Assembly (NCBI GenBank): GCA_022486815.1
Contig: JAKVJW010000001.1
Coordinates: 1-64,000 of the forward strand
Source of the DNA: Prevotella sp.
GTDB taxonomy: Bacteria; Bacteroidota; Bacteroidia; Bacteroidales; Bacteroidaceae
Direction of reading: 5' to 3'
DNA length: 64,000 nucleotides
The notes under the pieces: model-generated
What the model saw: only the letters and a program-made list of their open reading frames with translations
Databases searched by the model: none
What the model was told of the DNA's origin: nothing
Translations under genes and position numbers: made by a program
Part shown: positions 31,305-41,163 of the stretch, piece after piece
Layout: each line of letters starts with the position of its first letter
Numbering within the stretch: position 1 is the stretch's first letter

Positions 31305-33443
31305 ATGAACACATTCACCCAACAAATAGCTCAAGAACTGAGTTTGCCAGTCCAAGGCGTAGAGAATACATTACAACTCCTGAATACTGGATGTACCATA
31401 CCTTTTATCAGTCGTTACAGGAAAGAGCGTACAGGCAATCTTGATGAAGTGGCTATCGGCCACATTCAGGAAAGATGCCAATGGCTTGAAGGTTTTCAAA
31501 AACGTAAGGAAAGCATCCTAAAATCTATCGACAGTCAGGGGAAACTGACTACACAACTGAAATCGCGCATTGGACAATGCGTAGAAATTGCAGAACTTGA
31601 AGACCTCTATCTGCCTTTTAAACCCAAACGCCGTACCAAGGCTCAGATTGCCCGCGAACAAGGTCTTGAGCCTCTGGCCTCTTTGATCCTCCTGCAACAG
31701 GAGTCGCATCCTAAAGAGAAAGCCTGTGCTTTTGTCAAGGGTATTATAACAGATACTGACACAGCGATAAAGGGTGCGCAAGATATTATCGCCGAAAAGA
31801 TAAGTGAGGACGAACAAACCAGAAAAGAAATCAGAAACATTTACAAACACGGAGCAATTATCACTTCTAAAGTTGTAACCAAGATAAAGAAGGAAGAGAA
31901 GGCACAGAAATATGCCGATTATTTCGATTTCTCTGAACCCCTGAAACACTGTAGCAGTTTTCGGCTTTTAGCTATGCGGAGAGGGGAATCAGAAGGAATA
32001 TTGAGAGTTTCTGTTTCCGCTGATGATGAAGAATGTGTACACCGTTTAAACCGTCGATTCATTCAAGGTCAGGGAGCATGCCAGAAACTTGTCCGAGAAG
32101 CTGTAGAAGATGGATTCAAACGACTCATCAAACCTTCAATGGAAACAGAATTCAGTACTTTGAGCAAAGATCAGGCTTGTGAAGAAGCCATTGATGTTTT
32201 TGCAGAAAACCTTCGCCAGTTGCTCCTTGCTCCTCCACTGGGTCCCAAACGCGTACTGGGAGTTGACCCAGGATTCCGCACCGGTTGCAAGGTCGTATGC
32301 CTCGACGCACAGGGTAATCTTCTGCACCATGATGTGATCAAACCTCATCCCCCCGTTAACGACTGGTCTGGAGCCGCCAAACAGGTTGAAAGAATGGTCA
32401 GAGATTATCAAATTGAAGCTATTGCCATCGGAAACGGAACAGCCAGCAGGGAAACATCAGACTTTATCCATAAATTAAAATTCGACCATCCTGTACAGAC
32501 ATTCGTGGTCAGTGAGGATGGGGCCTCTGTCTATTCTGCATCAGAAACAGCCAGGGAGGAGTTTCCTCATGAGGATGTTACCGTGCGTGGAGCTGTCAGC
32601 ATCGGAAGGCGATTGATGGATCCTTTGGCAGAACTCGTAAAAATTGATCCAAAGAGTATAGGAGTAGGACAATATCAGCATGATGTCGACCAGAGCCAAC
32701 TGAAAAACAGACTTGACCAGACTGTCATTTCTTGTGTCAATGCGGTAGGTGTCAACCTGAATACAGCCAGTAAACACCTGCTCTCTTACGTCAGTGGACT
32801 AGGACCTGTCCTTTCCCAGAATATCGTGGATTACCGTAAGAAAAACGGTGCCTTCGCTTCTCGCTCCCAACTGCTCAAGGTTCCTCGTCTCGGTCCTGCT
32901 GCCTATAGGCAATGTGCCGCTTTTCTCCGCATACCTGATGCCAAAAATCCCCTTGATAATAGTGCTGTACATCCCGAAAGTTACCCTGTTGTCGGGAAAA
33001 TGGCCGAAGATTGTAACTGTACAGTCAATGACTTGATTCACCAACCAGAAAAACGCAAAATGATCCAAATCAAAAATTATATTACAGATACGATTGGACT
33101 TCCTACACTCTCTGACATCATGAAGGAACTGGAAAAACCCGGACTTGATCCGAGAAGTCAGATAGAAGTCTTCGAATTTGACCCGAATGTAAAAACTCCG
33201 GAAGATTTACAACCGGGAATGGTTCTTCCTGGAATTGTTACAAATATTACACAGTTCGGAGCTTTTGTAGATATCGGCGTACATCAGGATGGACTGGTCC
33301 ATATCTCACAACTTGCTGACCATTTCGTGAAAAATCCAAATGAGGTGGTAAAACTCCATCAGCATGTGACTGTACGAGTCATAGATTTAGATACCATACG
33401 TCATAGAATATCACTCTCGATGCGAGGAATAGTGAAAGGATAA
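31305..33443 (+). CDS. tex: Tex family RNA-binding transcriptional accessory protein
   Basis: FISRYRKERTGNLDEV, VLGVDPGFRTGCKVVCLD, HhH GLGPVLSQNIVDYRKKNG, S1 domain GMVLPGIVTNITQFGAFVDIGVHQDGLVHISQ. Confidence 0.96.
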   Translation: MNTFTQQIAQELSLPVQGVENTLQLLNTGCTIPFISRYRKERTGNLDEVAIGHIQERCQWLEGFQKRKESILKSIDSQGKLTTQLKSRIGQCVEIAELEDLYLPFKPKRRTKAQIAREQGLEPLASLILLQQESHPKEKACAFVKGIITDTDTAIKGAQDIIAEKISEDEQTRKEIRNIYKHGAIITSKVVTKIKKEEKAQKYADYFDFSEPLKHCSSFRLLAMRRGESEGILRVSVSADDEECVHRLNRRFIQGQGACQKLVREAVEDGFKRLIKPSMETEFSTLSKDQACEEAIDVFAENLRQLLLAPPLGPKRVLGVDPGFRTGCKVVCLDAQGNLLHHDVIKPHPPVNDWSGAAKQVERMVRDYQIEAIAIGNGTASRETSDFIHKLKFDHPVQTFVVSEDGASVYSASETAREEFPHEDVTVRGAVSIGRRLMDPLAELVKIDPKSIGVGQYQHDVDQSQLKNRLDQTVISCVNAVGVNLNTASKHLLSYVSGLGPVLSQNIVDYRKKNGAFASRSQLLKVPRLGPAAYRQCAAFLRIPDAKNPLDNSAVHPESYPVVGKMAEDCNCTVNDLIHQPEKRKMIQIKNYITDTIGLPTLSDIMKELEKPGLDPRSQIEVFEFDPNVKTPEDLQPGMVLPGIVTNITQFGAFVDIGVHQDGLVHISQLADHFVKNPNEVVKLHQHVTVRVIDLDTIRHRISLSMRGIVKG

Positions 33444-33549
33444 TTTATAAATATTCATTATTACGGCTTTTTTGCAATTTTTATCCACAAAATGGCCCGA
33501 TTTATGAAATTTTATGTAACTTTGTGCCCTGAAACGAATATATCAGAGC

Positions 33550-35058
33550 ATGGCTTACAATAGAATAACAGCTGCCGAAGGTGCAGCAATGATTAAAGAT
33601 GGCGACTATATCGCATTAAGTGGATTTACCCCGAATGGAGTTCCGAAAGCAGTCTTTCGTGAACTGTCCAAACGCGCTGTTAAAGATCATGCAGAAGGAA
33701 GGCCATTTCAGGTAGGTATCCTGACCGGTGCTTCATCTTTACAGAGTGTTGAAGGGGACATGGCCAATGCACATGCTATTAAGTTCAGAGCACCCTTCTC
33801 TACAAACAAAGATTTCCGTACCCATGTAAACCTTGGTGAGATTGATTACGAAGATACTCACCTAGGGAATATGGCGGAACGACTTCGTCATGGTTTTTAT
33901 GGAACTGTCAACTGGGCCATTATAGAAGTCAGTGATCTGGAAGAAGGAGAAAACGAATGCAAAGCCTATCTTTCTTCAGCTGGAGGAATATCGACTACGA
34001 TTGCCCGATTAGCCAAGAAAGTGATTATAGAATATAATCACTTCCATAATCCGAATTCAAAATGTCTGCAGGATACTTATGAACCAGGAGAATGTGGATT
34101 CGAGCGTCAGCCGATTCCTATTATACATGTCATAGACAAAGTTGGAAAGAATTATGTTTCCATTGATCCGAAGAAAATCGCTGGTGTTGTAGAATGCAAC
34201 ATTCCAGAGGAAGCCAGGGTATTTAAACCATTGACCCCTGAAACCAGACAGATGGGATATAATGTAGCAGAATTTCTGGTAAATGACATGAAGAAGGGAC
34301 ATATCCCTCCCCAGTTCCTGCCTCTGCAAAGTGGTGTAGGAGCTACAGGAAATGCAGTATTACAGGCCTTAGGGCAGAATTCGCATATCCCTCACTTTAA
34401 AGTTTATTCAGAAGTTGTACAGGAATCTGCCATTGATCTTATCCAGAAGGGTATTATCACAGAAGCATCAGCTACTGCCATGACAGTCACCAATGAATGC
34501 TTGCAGAAGATCTATGACAATATGGATTTCTTCAAGAAACACTTGGTAATCCGTCAAAGTGAGATCGCCAATTCTCCGGAAATAATCCGCCGGCTGGGTG
34601 TAATTGCCATCAATACGGCCATCGAGTGTGACCTTTACGGAAACGAAAATTCCAGTCATATCTGTGGATCCAAATTGATGAACGGTATAGGAGGCTCATG
34701 CGATTATGAAAGAAATGGCTATATCAGTATTTTCACTACTGCCAGTACAGCTAAAGACGGACGCATCTCTTCTATAGTTCCTATGTGTACTCACATAGAT
34801 TCTACAGAACACGATGTAGATGTCATCATTACTGAGCAAGGAGTAGCAGACTTACGGGGTAAAGGGCCCTTACATCGTGCACATGAGATCATAGAACATT
34901 GTGTACATCCGGACTACAAACCGATTCTCCGTGAATATCTGAAAATTTCAGACCACGGTCATGAACCCCAGAGTTTGCGCGCAGCTTTTGCCATGCACGA
35001 TACTTTGATGAAAAAGGGAGATATGAGACTGGTCGATTTTGGAGAATATTTGAAATAA
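33550..35058 (+). CDS. acetyl-CoA hydrolase/transferase family protein (succinate/acetate CoA-transferase type)
   Basis: IALSGFTPNGVPKAVFRELS, GIGGSCDYERNGYISIF, ITEQGVADLRGKGPLHRAHEIIEHCVHPDY. Confidence 0.92.
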   Translation: MAYNRITAAEGAAMIKDGDYIALSGFTPNGVPKAVFRELSKRAVKDHAEGRPFQVGILTGASSLQSVEGDMANAHAIKFRAPFSTNKDFRTHVNLGEIDYEDTHLGNMAERLRHGFYGTVNWAIIEVSDLEEGENECKAYLSSAGGISTTIARLAKKVIIEYNHFHNPNSKCLQDTYEPGECGFERQPIPIIHVIDKVGKNYVSIDPKKIAGVVECNIPEEARVFKPLTPETRQMGYNVAEFLVNDMKKGHIPPQFLPLQSGVGATGNAVLQALGQNSHIPHFKVYSEVVQESAIDLIQKGIITEASATAMTVTNECLQKIYDNMDFFKKHLVIRQSEIANSPEIIRRLGVIAINTAIECDLYGNENSSHICGSKLMNGIGGSCDYERNGYISIFTTASTAKDGRISSIVPMCTHIDSTEHDVDVIITEQGVADLRGKGPLHRAHEIIEHCVHPDYKPILREYLKISDHGHEPQSLRAAFAMHDTLMKKGDMRLVDFGEYLK

Positions 35059-35069
35059 CAGCAGAAAAC

Positions 35070-35612
35070 TTAGCGCAACAGCGCCAAGTTTTTTGCAAAC
35101 TCCCACACGACTATTCCAGCTGTCACGGACACATTCAGAGAATGCTTGGTCCCAAACTGCGGTATTTCCAGACATCCGTCAGAAGCATCAACGACATTCT
35201 GCTTGACACCCTTTACTTCATTTCCGAAGATAACCGCATATTTCCTGTCCTTGGTAAGTTGCAGGTTCTGAAGCTTTGTAGATCCTTCAACTTGCTCTAT
35301 GCTGTAAACGAAATAGTTCTTATCATGCAGTTCTTTTACTGCATCCTCCGTATTCTCAAAGTACTTCCAGTTGACACTATCCTCCCCTCCCAATGCCGTC
35401 TTATGGATCTGTGGATCCGGAGGACAGGCTGTAATTCCACATAGATAGATAGCTTCTACACGGAAAGCATCTGAAGAACGAAACACACTTCCTACATTAT
35501 AAAGAGACCGTATATCATCAAGAACAACTATCAAAGGCAGTTTCTCTGCTTCCTTAAACTCCCCCACTGATAACCGGTGCATTTCTACCGTTTTTAACTT
35601 TCGCATAATCAA
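35070..35612 (-). CDS. TrmH/SpoU family RNA 2'-O-methyltransferase
   Basis: LDDIRSLYNVGSVFRSSDAF, FGNEVKGV, LNVSVTAGIVVWEF. Confidence 0.93.
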   Translation of the reverse strand: MIMRKLKTVEMHRLSVGEFKEAEKLPLIVVLDDIRSLYNVGSVFRSSDAFRVEAIYLCGITACPPDPQIHKTALGGEDSVNWKYFENTEDAVKELHDKNYFVYSIEQVEGSTKLQNLQLTKDRKYAVIFGNEVKGVKQNVVDASDGCLEIPQFGTKHSLNVSVTAGIVVWEFAKNLALLR

Positions 35613-35637
35613 AGAGAAAAACTTTTATCATCCATTT

Positions 35638-36066
35638 CTAAGCCTCTTTTTCCTTAGCAGCATAAGCTAAAGCATACATCCGTATCTGCTTGATCATAGC
35701 CAGAAGTCCGTTACTACGCGTCGGAGAAAGATGCTCTTTCAACCCGAGTTTGTCAATAAAATAGAGTTTGGCATCTATGATTTCCTTAGGGGTATGACCG
35801 CTGAGAACACGAATCAGCAACGCTATAATACCTTTTACTATGAGTGCATCACTATCAGCAGTAAAGACGAGCTGCCCGTTTTTATAGTCACATTGCAGCC
35901 ACACCCGGCTCTGACATCCGTCTATCAGATTAGAGTCATTCTTGTACTGGTCATTCAACGACTCCAAATCGTTACCCATGTCAATAAGCATTTGATATTT
36001 GTCCATCCAGTCTGTAAAGTCAGCAAATTCATCTACAACCTCATCCTGGGCTTCATTAATCGTCAT
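35638..36066 (-). CDS. sufE: SufE family Fe-S cluster assembly sulfur acceptor
   Basis: NDSNLIDGCQSRVWLQC, IVKGIIALLIRVLSGHTPKEI, LSPTRSNGL. Confidence 0.94.
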   Translation of the reverse strand: MTINEAQDEVVDEFADFTDWMDKYQMLIDMGNDLESLNDQYKNDSNLIDGCQSRVWLQCDYKNGQLVFTADSDALIVKGIIALLIRVLSGHTPKEIIDAKLYFIDKLGLKEHLSPTRSNGLLAMIKQIRMYALAYAAKEKEA

Positions 36067-37331
36067 GATTTTATCTCCTTTATTTCTTGTACTTTGACCA
36101 ATTTAAATATTTTATCATGCGGACGGACCTTATCCTTGACGGGAATAGATATTTTCCAACCTTTTTCTGCTTTCTGAACGGGTTTGAGATCATAACGGAT
36201 CTCTTCACAATCCACATACATCACACCGGTTGTAGGACCAGTGATAAGTAACCGATCGCCCAACTCTATTTCAGAAGCTTCAACGGCTACTTCTGCAACC
36301 TTGAGTTTTGAAAAGAATTTTGTAATCTTGCCTACAAGCACTTTTTTCTCCGTAGCTACGGATCCATAATGCTTGTTCCATTCACCTAACTTTTGACCCA
36401 GATAATATCCGTCCCAGAATCCACGGTTGAAAACTGTTCCAAGCCGTTTATCCAGATCATCCTTCTTCTCTTCTGTAAAAGTACCGTCAAGTACACTCTG
36501 GATCGCTTCTTTGTAACATTTCACTACCGTATAGACATATTCAGGACCACGTGCACGTCCCTCAATCTTAAAGACTTTCACGCCCGCATCCATCATTTGA
36601 TCAATGAAACGGATGGTCTTCAAGTCTTTCGGACTCATGACATACTTATTGTCAATATTCAGTTGGTTACCTGTCTGGTCATCCGTTACCGTATAAGAAT
36701 GCCGGCAAATCTGTACACATTCCCCACGGTTGGCACTACGGTTGGCAAGACCCAGACTCATATAGCATTTTCCGCTCACAGCCATACACAAAGCCCCATG
36801 ACAGAACATCTCGATACGGACCTGCTTTCCATTTGGACCGCAGATATTGCGCCTGATGATTTCATCATGAATGTGTTTTACCTGACTGAGTTTCAACTCT
36901 CGGGCTAATACGGCAACATCAGCAAAATGACTGTAAAACTGTAATGCTTCAGTGTTTGAGATATTCAGTTGGGTAGACAGATGAACTTCCTCACCCACTT
37001 TATTGCAATAGTTCATTACAGCCACATCACTGGCTATAACCGCACTGACTCCGGCTGTCTTTGCCGCATCAATGATTGACTTCATCGTCTCTACATCTTC
37101 ATCATAGATAACTGTATTGACAGTAAGATAAGTCTTCATCCCATGCATCCGGCAAGTAGCAGCAATATCTCTCAGATCACTGATATCAAAATGATTGGCC
37201 GAATGTGACCGCATATTCAATTTACCAATGCCAAAGTATACAGAATCTGCTCCAGCTTGAATAGCTGCAGCCAGACTTTCCCGTGATCCCACGGGTGCCA
37301 TAATTTCAAAATCTTCTACTTTTGCGTTCAT
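36063..37331 (-). CDS. peptidase U32 family protein
   Basis: MAPVGSRESLAAAIQAGADSVYFGI, EMFCHGALCMAVSGKCYMS, FKIEGRARGPEYV. Confidence 0.94.
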   Translation of the reverse strand: MNAKVEDFEIMAPVGSRESLAAAIQAGADSVYFGIGKLNMRSHSANHFDISDLRDIAATCRMHGMKTYLTVNTVIYDEDVETMKSIIDAAKTAGVSAVIASDVAVMNYCNKVGEEVHLSTQLNISNTEALQFYSHFADVAVLARELKLSQVKHIHDEIIRRNICGPNGKQVRIEMFCHGALCMAVSGKCYMSLGLANRSANRGECVQICRHSYTVTDDQTGNQLNIDNKYVMSPKDLKTIRFIDQMMDAGVKVFKIEGRARGPEYVYTVVKCYKEAIQSVLDGTFTEEKKDDLDKRLGTVFNRGFWDGYYLGQKLGEWNKHYGSVATEKKVLVGKITKFFSKLKVAEVAVEASEIELGDRLLITGPTTGVMYVDCEEIRYDLKPVQKAEKGWKISIPVKDKVRPHDKIFKLVKVQEIKEIKS

Positions 37332-37575
37332 GCTTACAAAGATACAAAATATCCTCGGAACTTATCGCGGGAGGATTAAAATTTAGGAACTAAACCAAAT
37401 AAGGGAAGCAGGTTCACCGTTTCTTTTATACAGATAAAAGCATCCATTTACCACCATATTAATCTTTGCAAAATGGCCAACTTCAGAGTCTCTTGCTCTG
37501 GAAGAAATATTTCTTTATTTTTTGGCCAAACTCATATTGTATTATGCATGATTTTTAGTATTTTTGCCAGTATAT

Positions 37576-38613
37576 ATGAAGAAAATCACTTTTATCACTA
37601 TACTTGTCACAAGTCTTATCCTGACAGACTGCCATAACCGTAGGCCAGCATCTTCCACTGAATATCTTCAGACGGAAGTACTTATCCCGACAACCCAAGC
37701 AAAAACGACTTGTGAAGATAGCCCATCCTGGGCATACGCTATGTTATCAACTATCGAGTCTGAACATCTTACAGAAGGAGATTCCGTCAATCTATCCATA
37801 TCCTTTCCTTTGCGAATGTTACTCACTGAAGAAACTCAGAAATGCTATTTCAGCAAAGGTAAATTCACTCCTTCCGTTCAAGGTATGGCTCCGACTGTTA
37901 TTCATCTGATAGAAAAATATGGAACCGTACCATACGATTCCTATCCTGATGCACCTAACCTTAACTATAACGTTATCTGCCGGTCTTTAGAAAAAATTGC
38001 CAAGGAATATGCAGGACGCCATACGAGCCTGGATTATTTGCACCAGTCTTCCGAAGAATGTCTTGATCGGTATATGGGATTCCTTCCAGGAAAAGACGTA
38101 TTTCTTCTAGGAGCCGAATATACAAAAGGAGAGTTTGCTCGAAGTGTATGTGCACCAAATGAATATCTCTGGCTAACTAGTTTTACACACCATCCTTACA
38201 ACAAATACTTCGTCCTTGAAACTCCTAATAATGTGATGAATGACCGATTTTACAACCTTCCGATCGATCATTTGCTCACCTCAATAGAAAAGGCTCTCCG
38301 ACATGGTCATCCCGTTTGCTGGGAAGGAGATATCACGAATCCTGATTTTAATAATCATAAGAATATTTCAGGGCAAAGCATCTCGAAAGCAACATGTACT
38401 CCACAAAAACGGCAGAGGCTGTTCGAGCAACTTTTCACCACAGACGACCAGGCTTTTGAACTCATCGGTATTGCCCATGATTCAGCACACCACGAATACT
38501 TTATAGCCCGTAATCCGCAGAATAAGTATTCTAATTCCAGGCCCATCTATCTAAGTAGAAACTACCTTTATCTCTACACGATAGCTGTAACCATGAGTAA
38601 GATGGCATACTAG
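37576..38613 (+). CDS. C1B (PepC/bleomycin hydrolase-like) lipoprotein, predicted catalytically dead
   Basis: Lipobox LTDC; TTCEDSPSWAYAMLSTIESE aligns with the GTCWxFS active-site region (Cys to Ser); TTDDQAFELIGIAHD aligns with DDHAM..GIA (His to Gln). Confidence 0.75.
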   Translation: MKKITFITILVTSLILTDCHNRRPASSTEYLQTEVLIPTTQAKTTCEDSPSWAYAMLSTIESEHLTEGDSVNLSISFPLRMLLTEETQKCYFSKGKFTPSVQGMAPTVIHLIEKYGTVPYDSYPDAPNLNYNVICRSLEKIAKEYAGRHTSLDYLHQSSEECLDRYMGFLPGKDVFLLGAEYTKGEFARSVCAPNEYLWLTSFTHHPYNKYFVLETPNNVMNDRFYNLPIDHLLTSIEKALRHGHPVCWEGDITNPDFNNHKNISGQSISKATCTPQKRQRLFEQLFTTDDQAFELIGIAHDSAHHEYFIARNPQNKYSNSRPIYLSRNYLYLYTIAVTMSKMAY

Positions 38614-38614
38614 A

Positions 38615-38655
38615 AAACAAAAAAGGCAGATCGTGTAGGTCTGCCTTTTTTGTTT
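38615..38655. terminator. bidirectional terminator between convergent genes
   Basis: AAACAAAAAAGGCAGA-loop-TCTGCCTTTTTTGTTT, perfect 16 bp stem. Confidence 0.9.
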
Positions 38656-38664
38656 CTGTATCAG

Positions 38665-39966
38665 TCAGTCTTTTGAACACTTCTGATCATAATTATTTAA
38701 TTTCTTAAGAAAATAAGTTTTAAAATCTTTCCAGTGGTAATAAGGTGCACGATCTGTCTTAATCGGCAGTGTTGCCTCATTTTCATTACGAAGCACCTTG
38801 AACAAGATATCCTTGTCTCCAACATAACGACGATAGAAAATAAATTGGATATTACAAGCCATTGGGAATATTTTATAATCACACCAACCATCTTGCGGAA
38901 GTTTTTCCAGATCAGGTTCCTGAAGTCCTAACCCGTCCAGATCCAGAAGACAAGTCAGTGGCATAACCATGGTATCATGGCCAAAACGCAGGGTCACTCC
39001 AGGATGCTTCAACACAATACAACTGTCAGCCTGATGAATAATATTACGCAAAAGATTACGCTGGGAATAAGGCTGATTGCCTCCATTCAATGGACAAGCT
39101 CCATATTCAATATAATAATAAGCATTATTCATTAACCAGTCATTGTATATCTCATCATCATTGAAGAGATCATACAAAGAAATGCTATTCCGCAAGTCCG
39201 TACTCTGCATATCTCCGGCAAGTGAGAAAAGATCACGGTTCAGAAGTGAACCCTGCACATGATTCCGCCAATAGCCTTCATCCTTGAATATTTCGCCCAT
39301 AACCCGTTCATAATGGTCATGCTTCTTACGAAAAGCATCCCATACAGATTTCGTATCTCCGGAATATCTCTGTTTGCGCAAAGCTTTGTCATCATAGTTC
39401 ATATAATACATATCATGAACACTGGCATCATGACGGATCTGCAAACGTGGATTCTCAAGCAATAACTGTTGAAGTGCATTTTCCATCGAGAGAATACAAC
39501 GAATAACCGTCGTACTCTTTGCATCGACATTTGTTTTACCTGCAAATACCTGTGGAAAATTCTTATACATTCTCAAGGCTATGGCCTTATGCTGTTGGGC
39601 ACCCAGCAAAGTAAGCTCACCTTCACGATTCCTGGCTTCATCACGAATAACACGAAGTTTTCTCAGTAATATCTTCCCCTTCGGAGTAAGTTCATTCAGG
39701 CTGTCAGCCTTTAAAAGCGTAAAATAAGGCCAATCATAGACATCATTTCCTATCAGATAACGACTCCCATGACGACCATAATGACTGATATAAAATGGAA
39801 CATAACCTGCTGGCGCTTGTGTGTATACCTTCTGTTGTGGCCCGGGATAGGCATAATAGTTACTGGCTGACATACACCGGTTAATCCTAAAATCCTTCCT
39901 TGCTTGCTGCGCGCTCAGCGTCAAGGCAAAGCAAAGGACAATCATAAATGATGTAAACTTCTTCAT
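38665..39966 (-). CDS. secreted histidine-type phosphatase, clade 2 (MINPP/phytase-like)
   Basis: Signal peptide; YISHYGRHGSRYLIG (RHGxR) and RFGHDTMVMPL (HD proton donor). Confidence 0.82.
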   Translation of the reverse strand: MKKFTSFMIVLCFALTLSAQQARKDFRINRCMSASNYYAYPGPQQKVYTQAPAGYVPFYISHYGRHGSRYLIGNDVYDWPYFTLLKADSLNELTPKGKILLRKLRVIRDEARNREGELTLLGAQQHKAIALRMYKNFPQVFAGKTNVDAKSTTVIRCILSMENALQQLLLENPRLQIRHDASVHDMYYMNYDDKALRKQRYSGDTKSVWDAFRKKHDHYERVMGEIFKDEGYWRNHVQGSLLNRDLFSLAGDMQSTDLRNSISLYDLFNDDEIYNDWLMNNAYYYIEYGACPLNGGNQPYSQRNLLRNIIHQADSCIVLKHPGVTLRFGHDTMVMPLTCLLDLDGLGLQEPDLEKLPQDGWCDYKIFPMACNIQFIFYRRYVGDKDILFKVLRNENEATLPIKTDRAPYYHWKDFKTYFLKKLNNYDQKCSKD

Positions 39967-39991
39967 ATAATATAAATAATTATTATTACTT

Positions 39992-40569
39992 ACCCATTGG
40001 CGGAATTAAATTCATTAAATAATGATGTATAAGAAGTTACGCATATCACTGATTTTTAGTAAATTAGTAGTTTCAAAGCTGTTAATTTCAAATCATCGTA
40101 TACACAACCTATATACAAAGTTCGGCAAAATCCTTGGGATATGCAAACAATTTTCGAATAATCTGGTAATTGAACAACGTAACATTCCCCGTCGTGGTCC
40201 TGTTCCCTGATTCTCAGATTTGGAGATTGTGGCACTGTCGCTCGCAGCGGAAGCAGAAAGCATTGACAGCGAGAAATGGCTTTTCGAAACGGCACCCATC
40301 AGACTTGAATGTCCCTACCGTATTAATCAGAGAGACAGGATTCCAACATTTATACCATTTGCCAAGGCCCTGAAAAGGGTTGAGACGCTGTTCTCGCAAC
40401 TGGCAGACCAATTCCAGGTCATCAGAAACTATGCAAAGATAACAAATGGTTTGTTTGCCAGAATAATCGGCAAAATCAGTGCGCTGCCTGTTTCACAATA
40501 TATGAATTACATTAATGGCAAGCACATTGGTAGAATTAAGTATGAACTAAATTAATTCCGCCAACGGGT
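39992..40569 (+). mobile_element. internally deleted IS982-type element with 18 bp terminal inverted repeats ACCC(A/G)TTGGCGGAATTAA
   Basis: TIRs at 39992-40009 and 40552-40569 (one mismatch); interior encodes N- and C-terminal pieces of an IS982-type transposase. Confidence 0.82.
40106..40555 (+). pseudogene. IS982-family transposase remnant (in-frame stop at 40208, central catalytic part missing)
   Basis: NLYTKFGKILGICKQFSNNLVIEQRNIPRRGPVP*FSDLEIVALSLAAEAESIDSEKWLFE... then RVETLFSQLADQFQVIRNYAKITNGLFARIIGKISALPVSQYMNYINGKHIGRIKYELN. Confidence 0.8.
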
Positions 40570-40649
40570 AATATCTATTATGATTGTACGTCCTGATACC
40601 CGCTAGAGAAATTAAACATGAAGGAAAAACAGGTCTAACTAATTGTACA

Positions 40650-40938
40650 TATATCTAATTTTAAGCAACTTATACCATTTAGCCTTTAAGCTATACCTGA
40701 TCCGTAATTACCACGCAGTGGTAATAAGGTTTCCATACAGTGGTAATGAGGTTTCCACGCATTGGTAATGGGGTTTCCACACTATGGTAATGAGGTTTCC
40801 AATACTGTGGTAATGTAGTTTCCAATACTATGGTAATGTAGTTTCCAATACTATGGTAATGTAGTTTCCAATACTATGGTAATGTGGTTACCAATACTGT
40901 GGTAATGTAGTTTCCAATACTGTGGTAATGAGGTTTCC
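40650..40938 (+). repeat. composite repeat: leader (40650-40671) plus about 10 tandem 22-23 bp units (40707-40938)
   Basis: Units gtttccaatactatggtaatgta, gtttccacactatggtaatgag, attaccacgcagtggtaataag; leader tatatctaattttaagcaactt resembles the 15.0 and 58.9 kb copies. Confidence 0.9.
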
Positions 40939-41058
40939 GGATACATAACCAATAATGAATAGAACCATAATATCTATAGCCAATAGCAAAGTTAGCACTT
41001 TCTTCTTAAAACCCAAGTTCAGTCGTTTGATTACTATCAATATAATACCAGAAAGCAT

Positions 41059-41094
41059 ATTGTGCGCGAACACACAATATTTGATATAAGTCAA
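41059..41094 (+). promoter_or_regulatory. tandem palindromic regulatory module: ATTGTGCGCGAACACACAAT plus FNR-box-like TTGATATAAGTCAA
   Basis: Same module, same spacing, upstream of the second microprotein locus at 54037-54073. Confidence 0.65.
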
Positions 41095-41155
41095 GAAAGA
41101 ACAATAGAACCCATCATTTTACCTGAAAACTCTTGTCTGGAACATGAAATCACAC

Positions 41156-41163
41156 TATCTTTG
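41156..41163 (+). promoter_or_regulatory. -7 box TATCTTTG of microprotein locus 1 (TTG at 41133, 20 bp spacer)
   Basis: TATCTTTGCAGTGTC; shares CTTTGCAGTGTC with locus 2. Confidence 0.7.

Noticed and set aside
40707-40938. Tandem repeats considered as a CRISPR array
   Set aside because: Units are contiguous 22-23 bp with no spacers, diverge among themselves, and no cas genes are present
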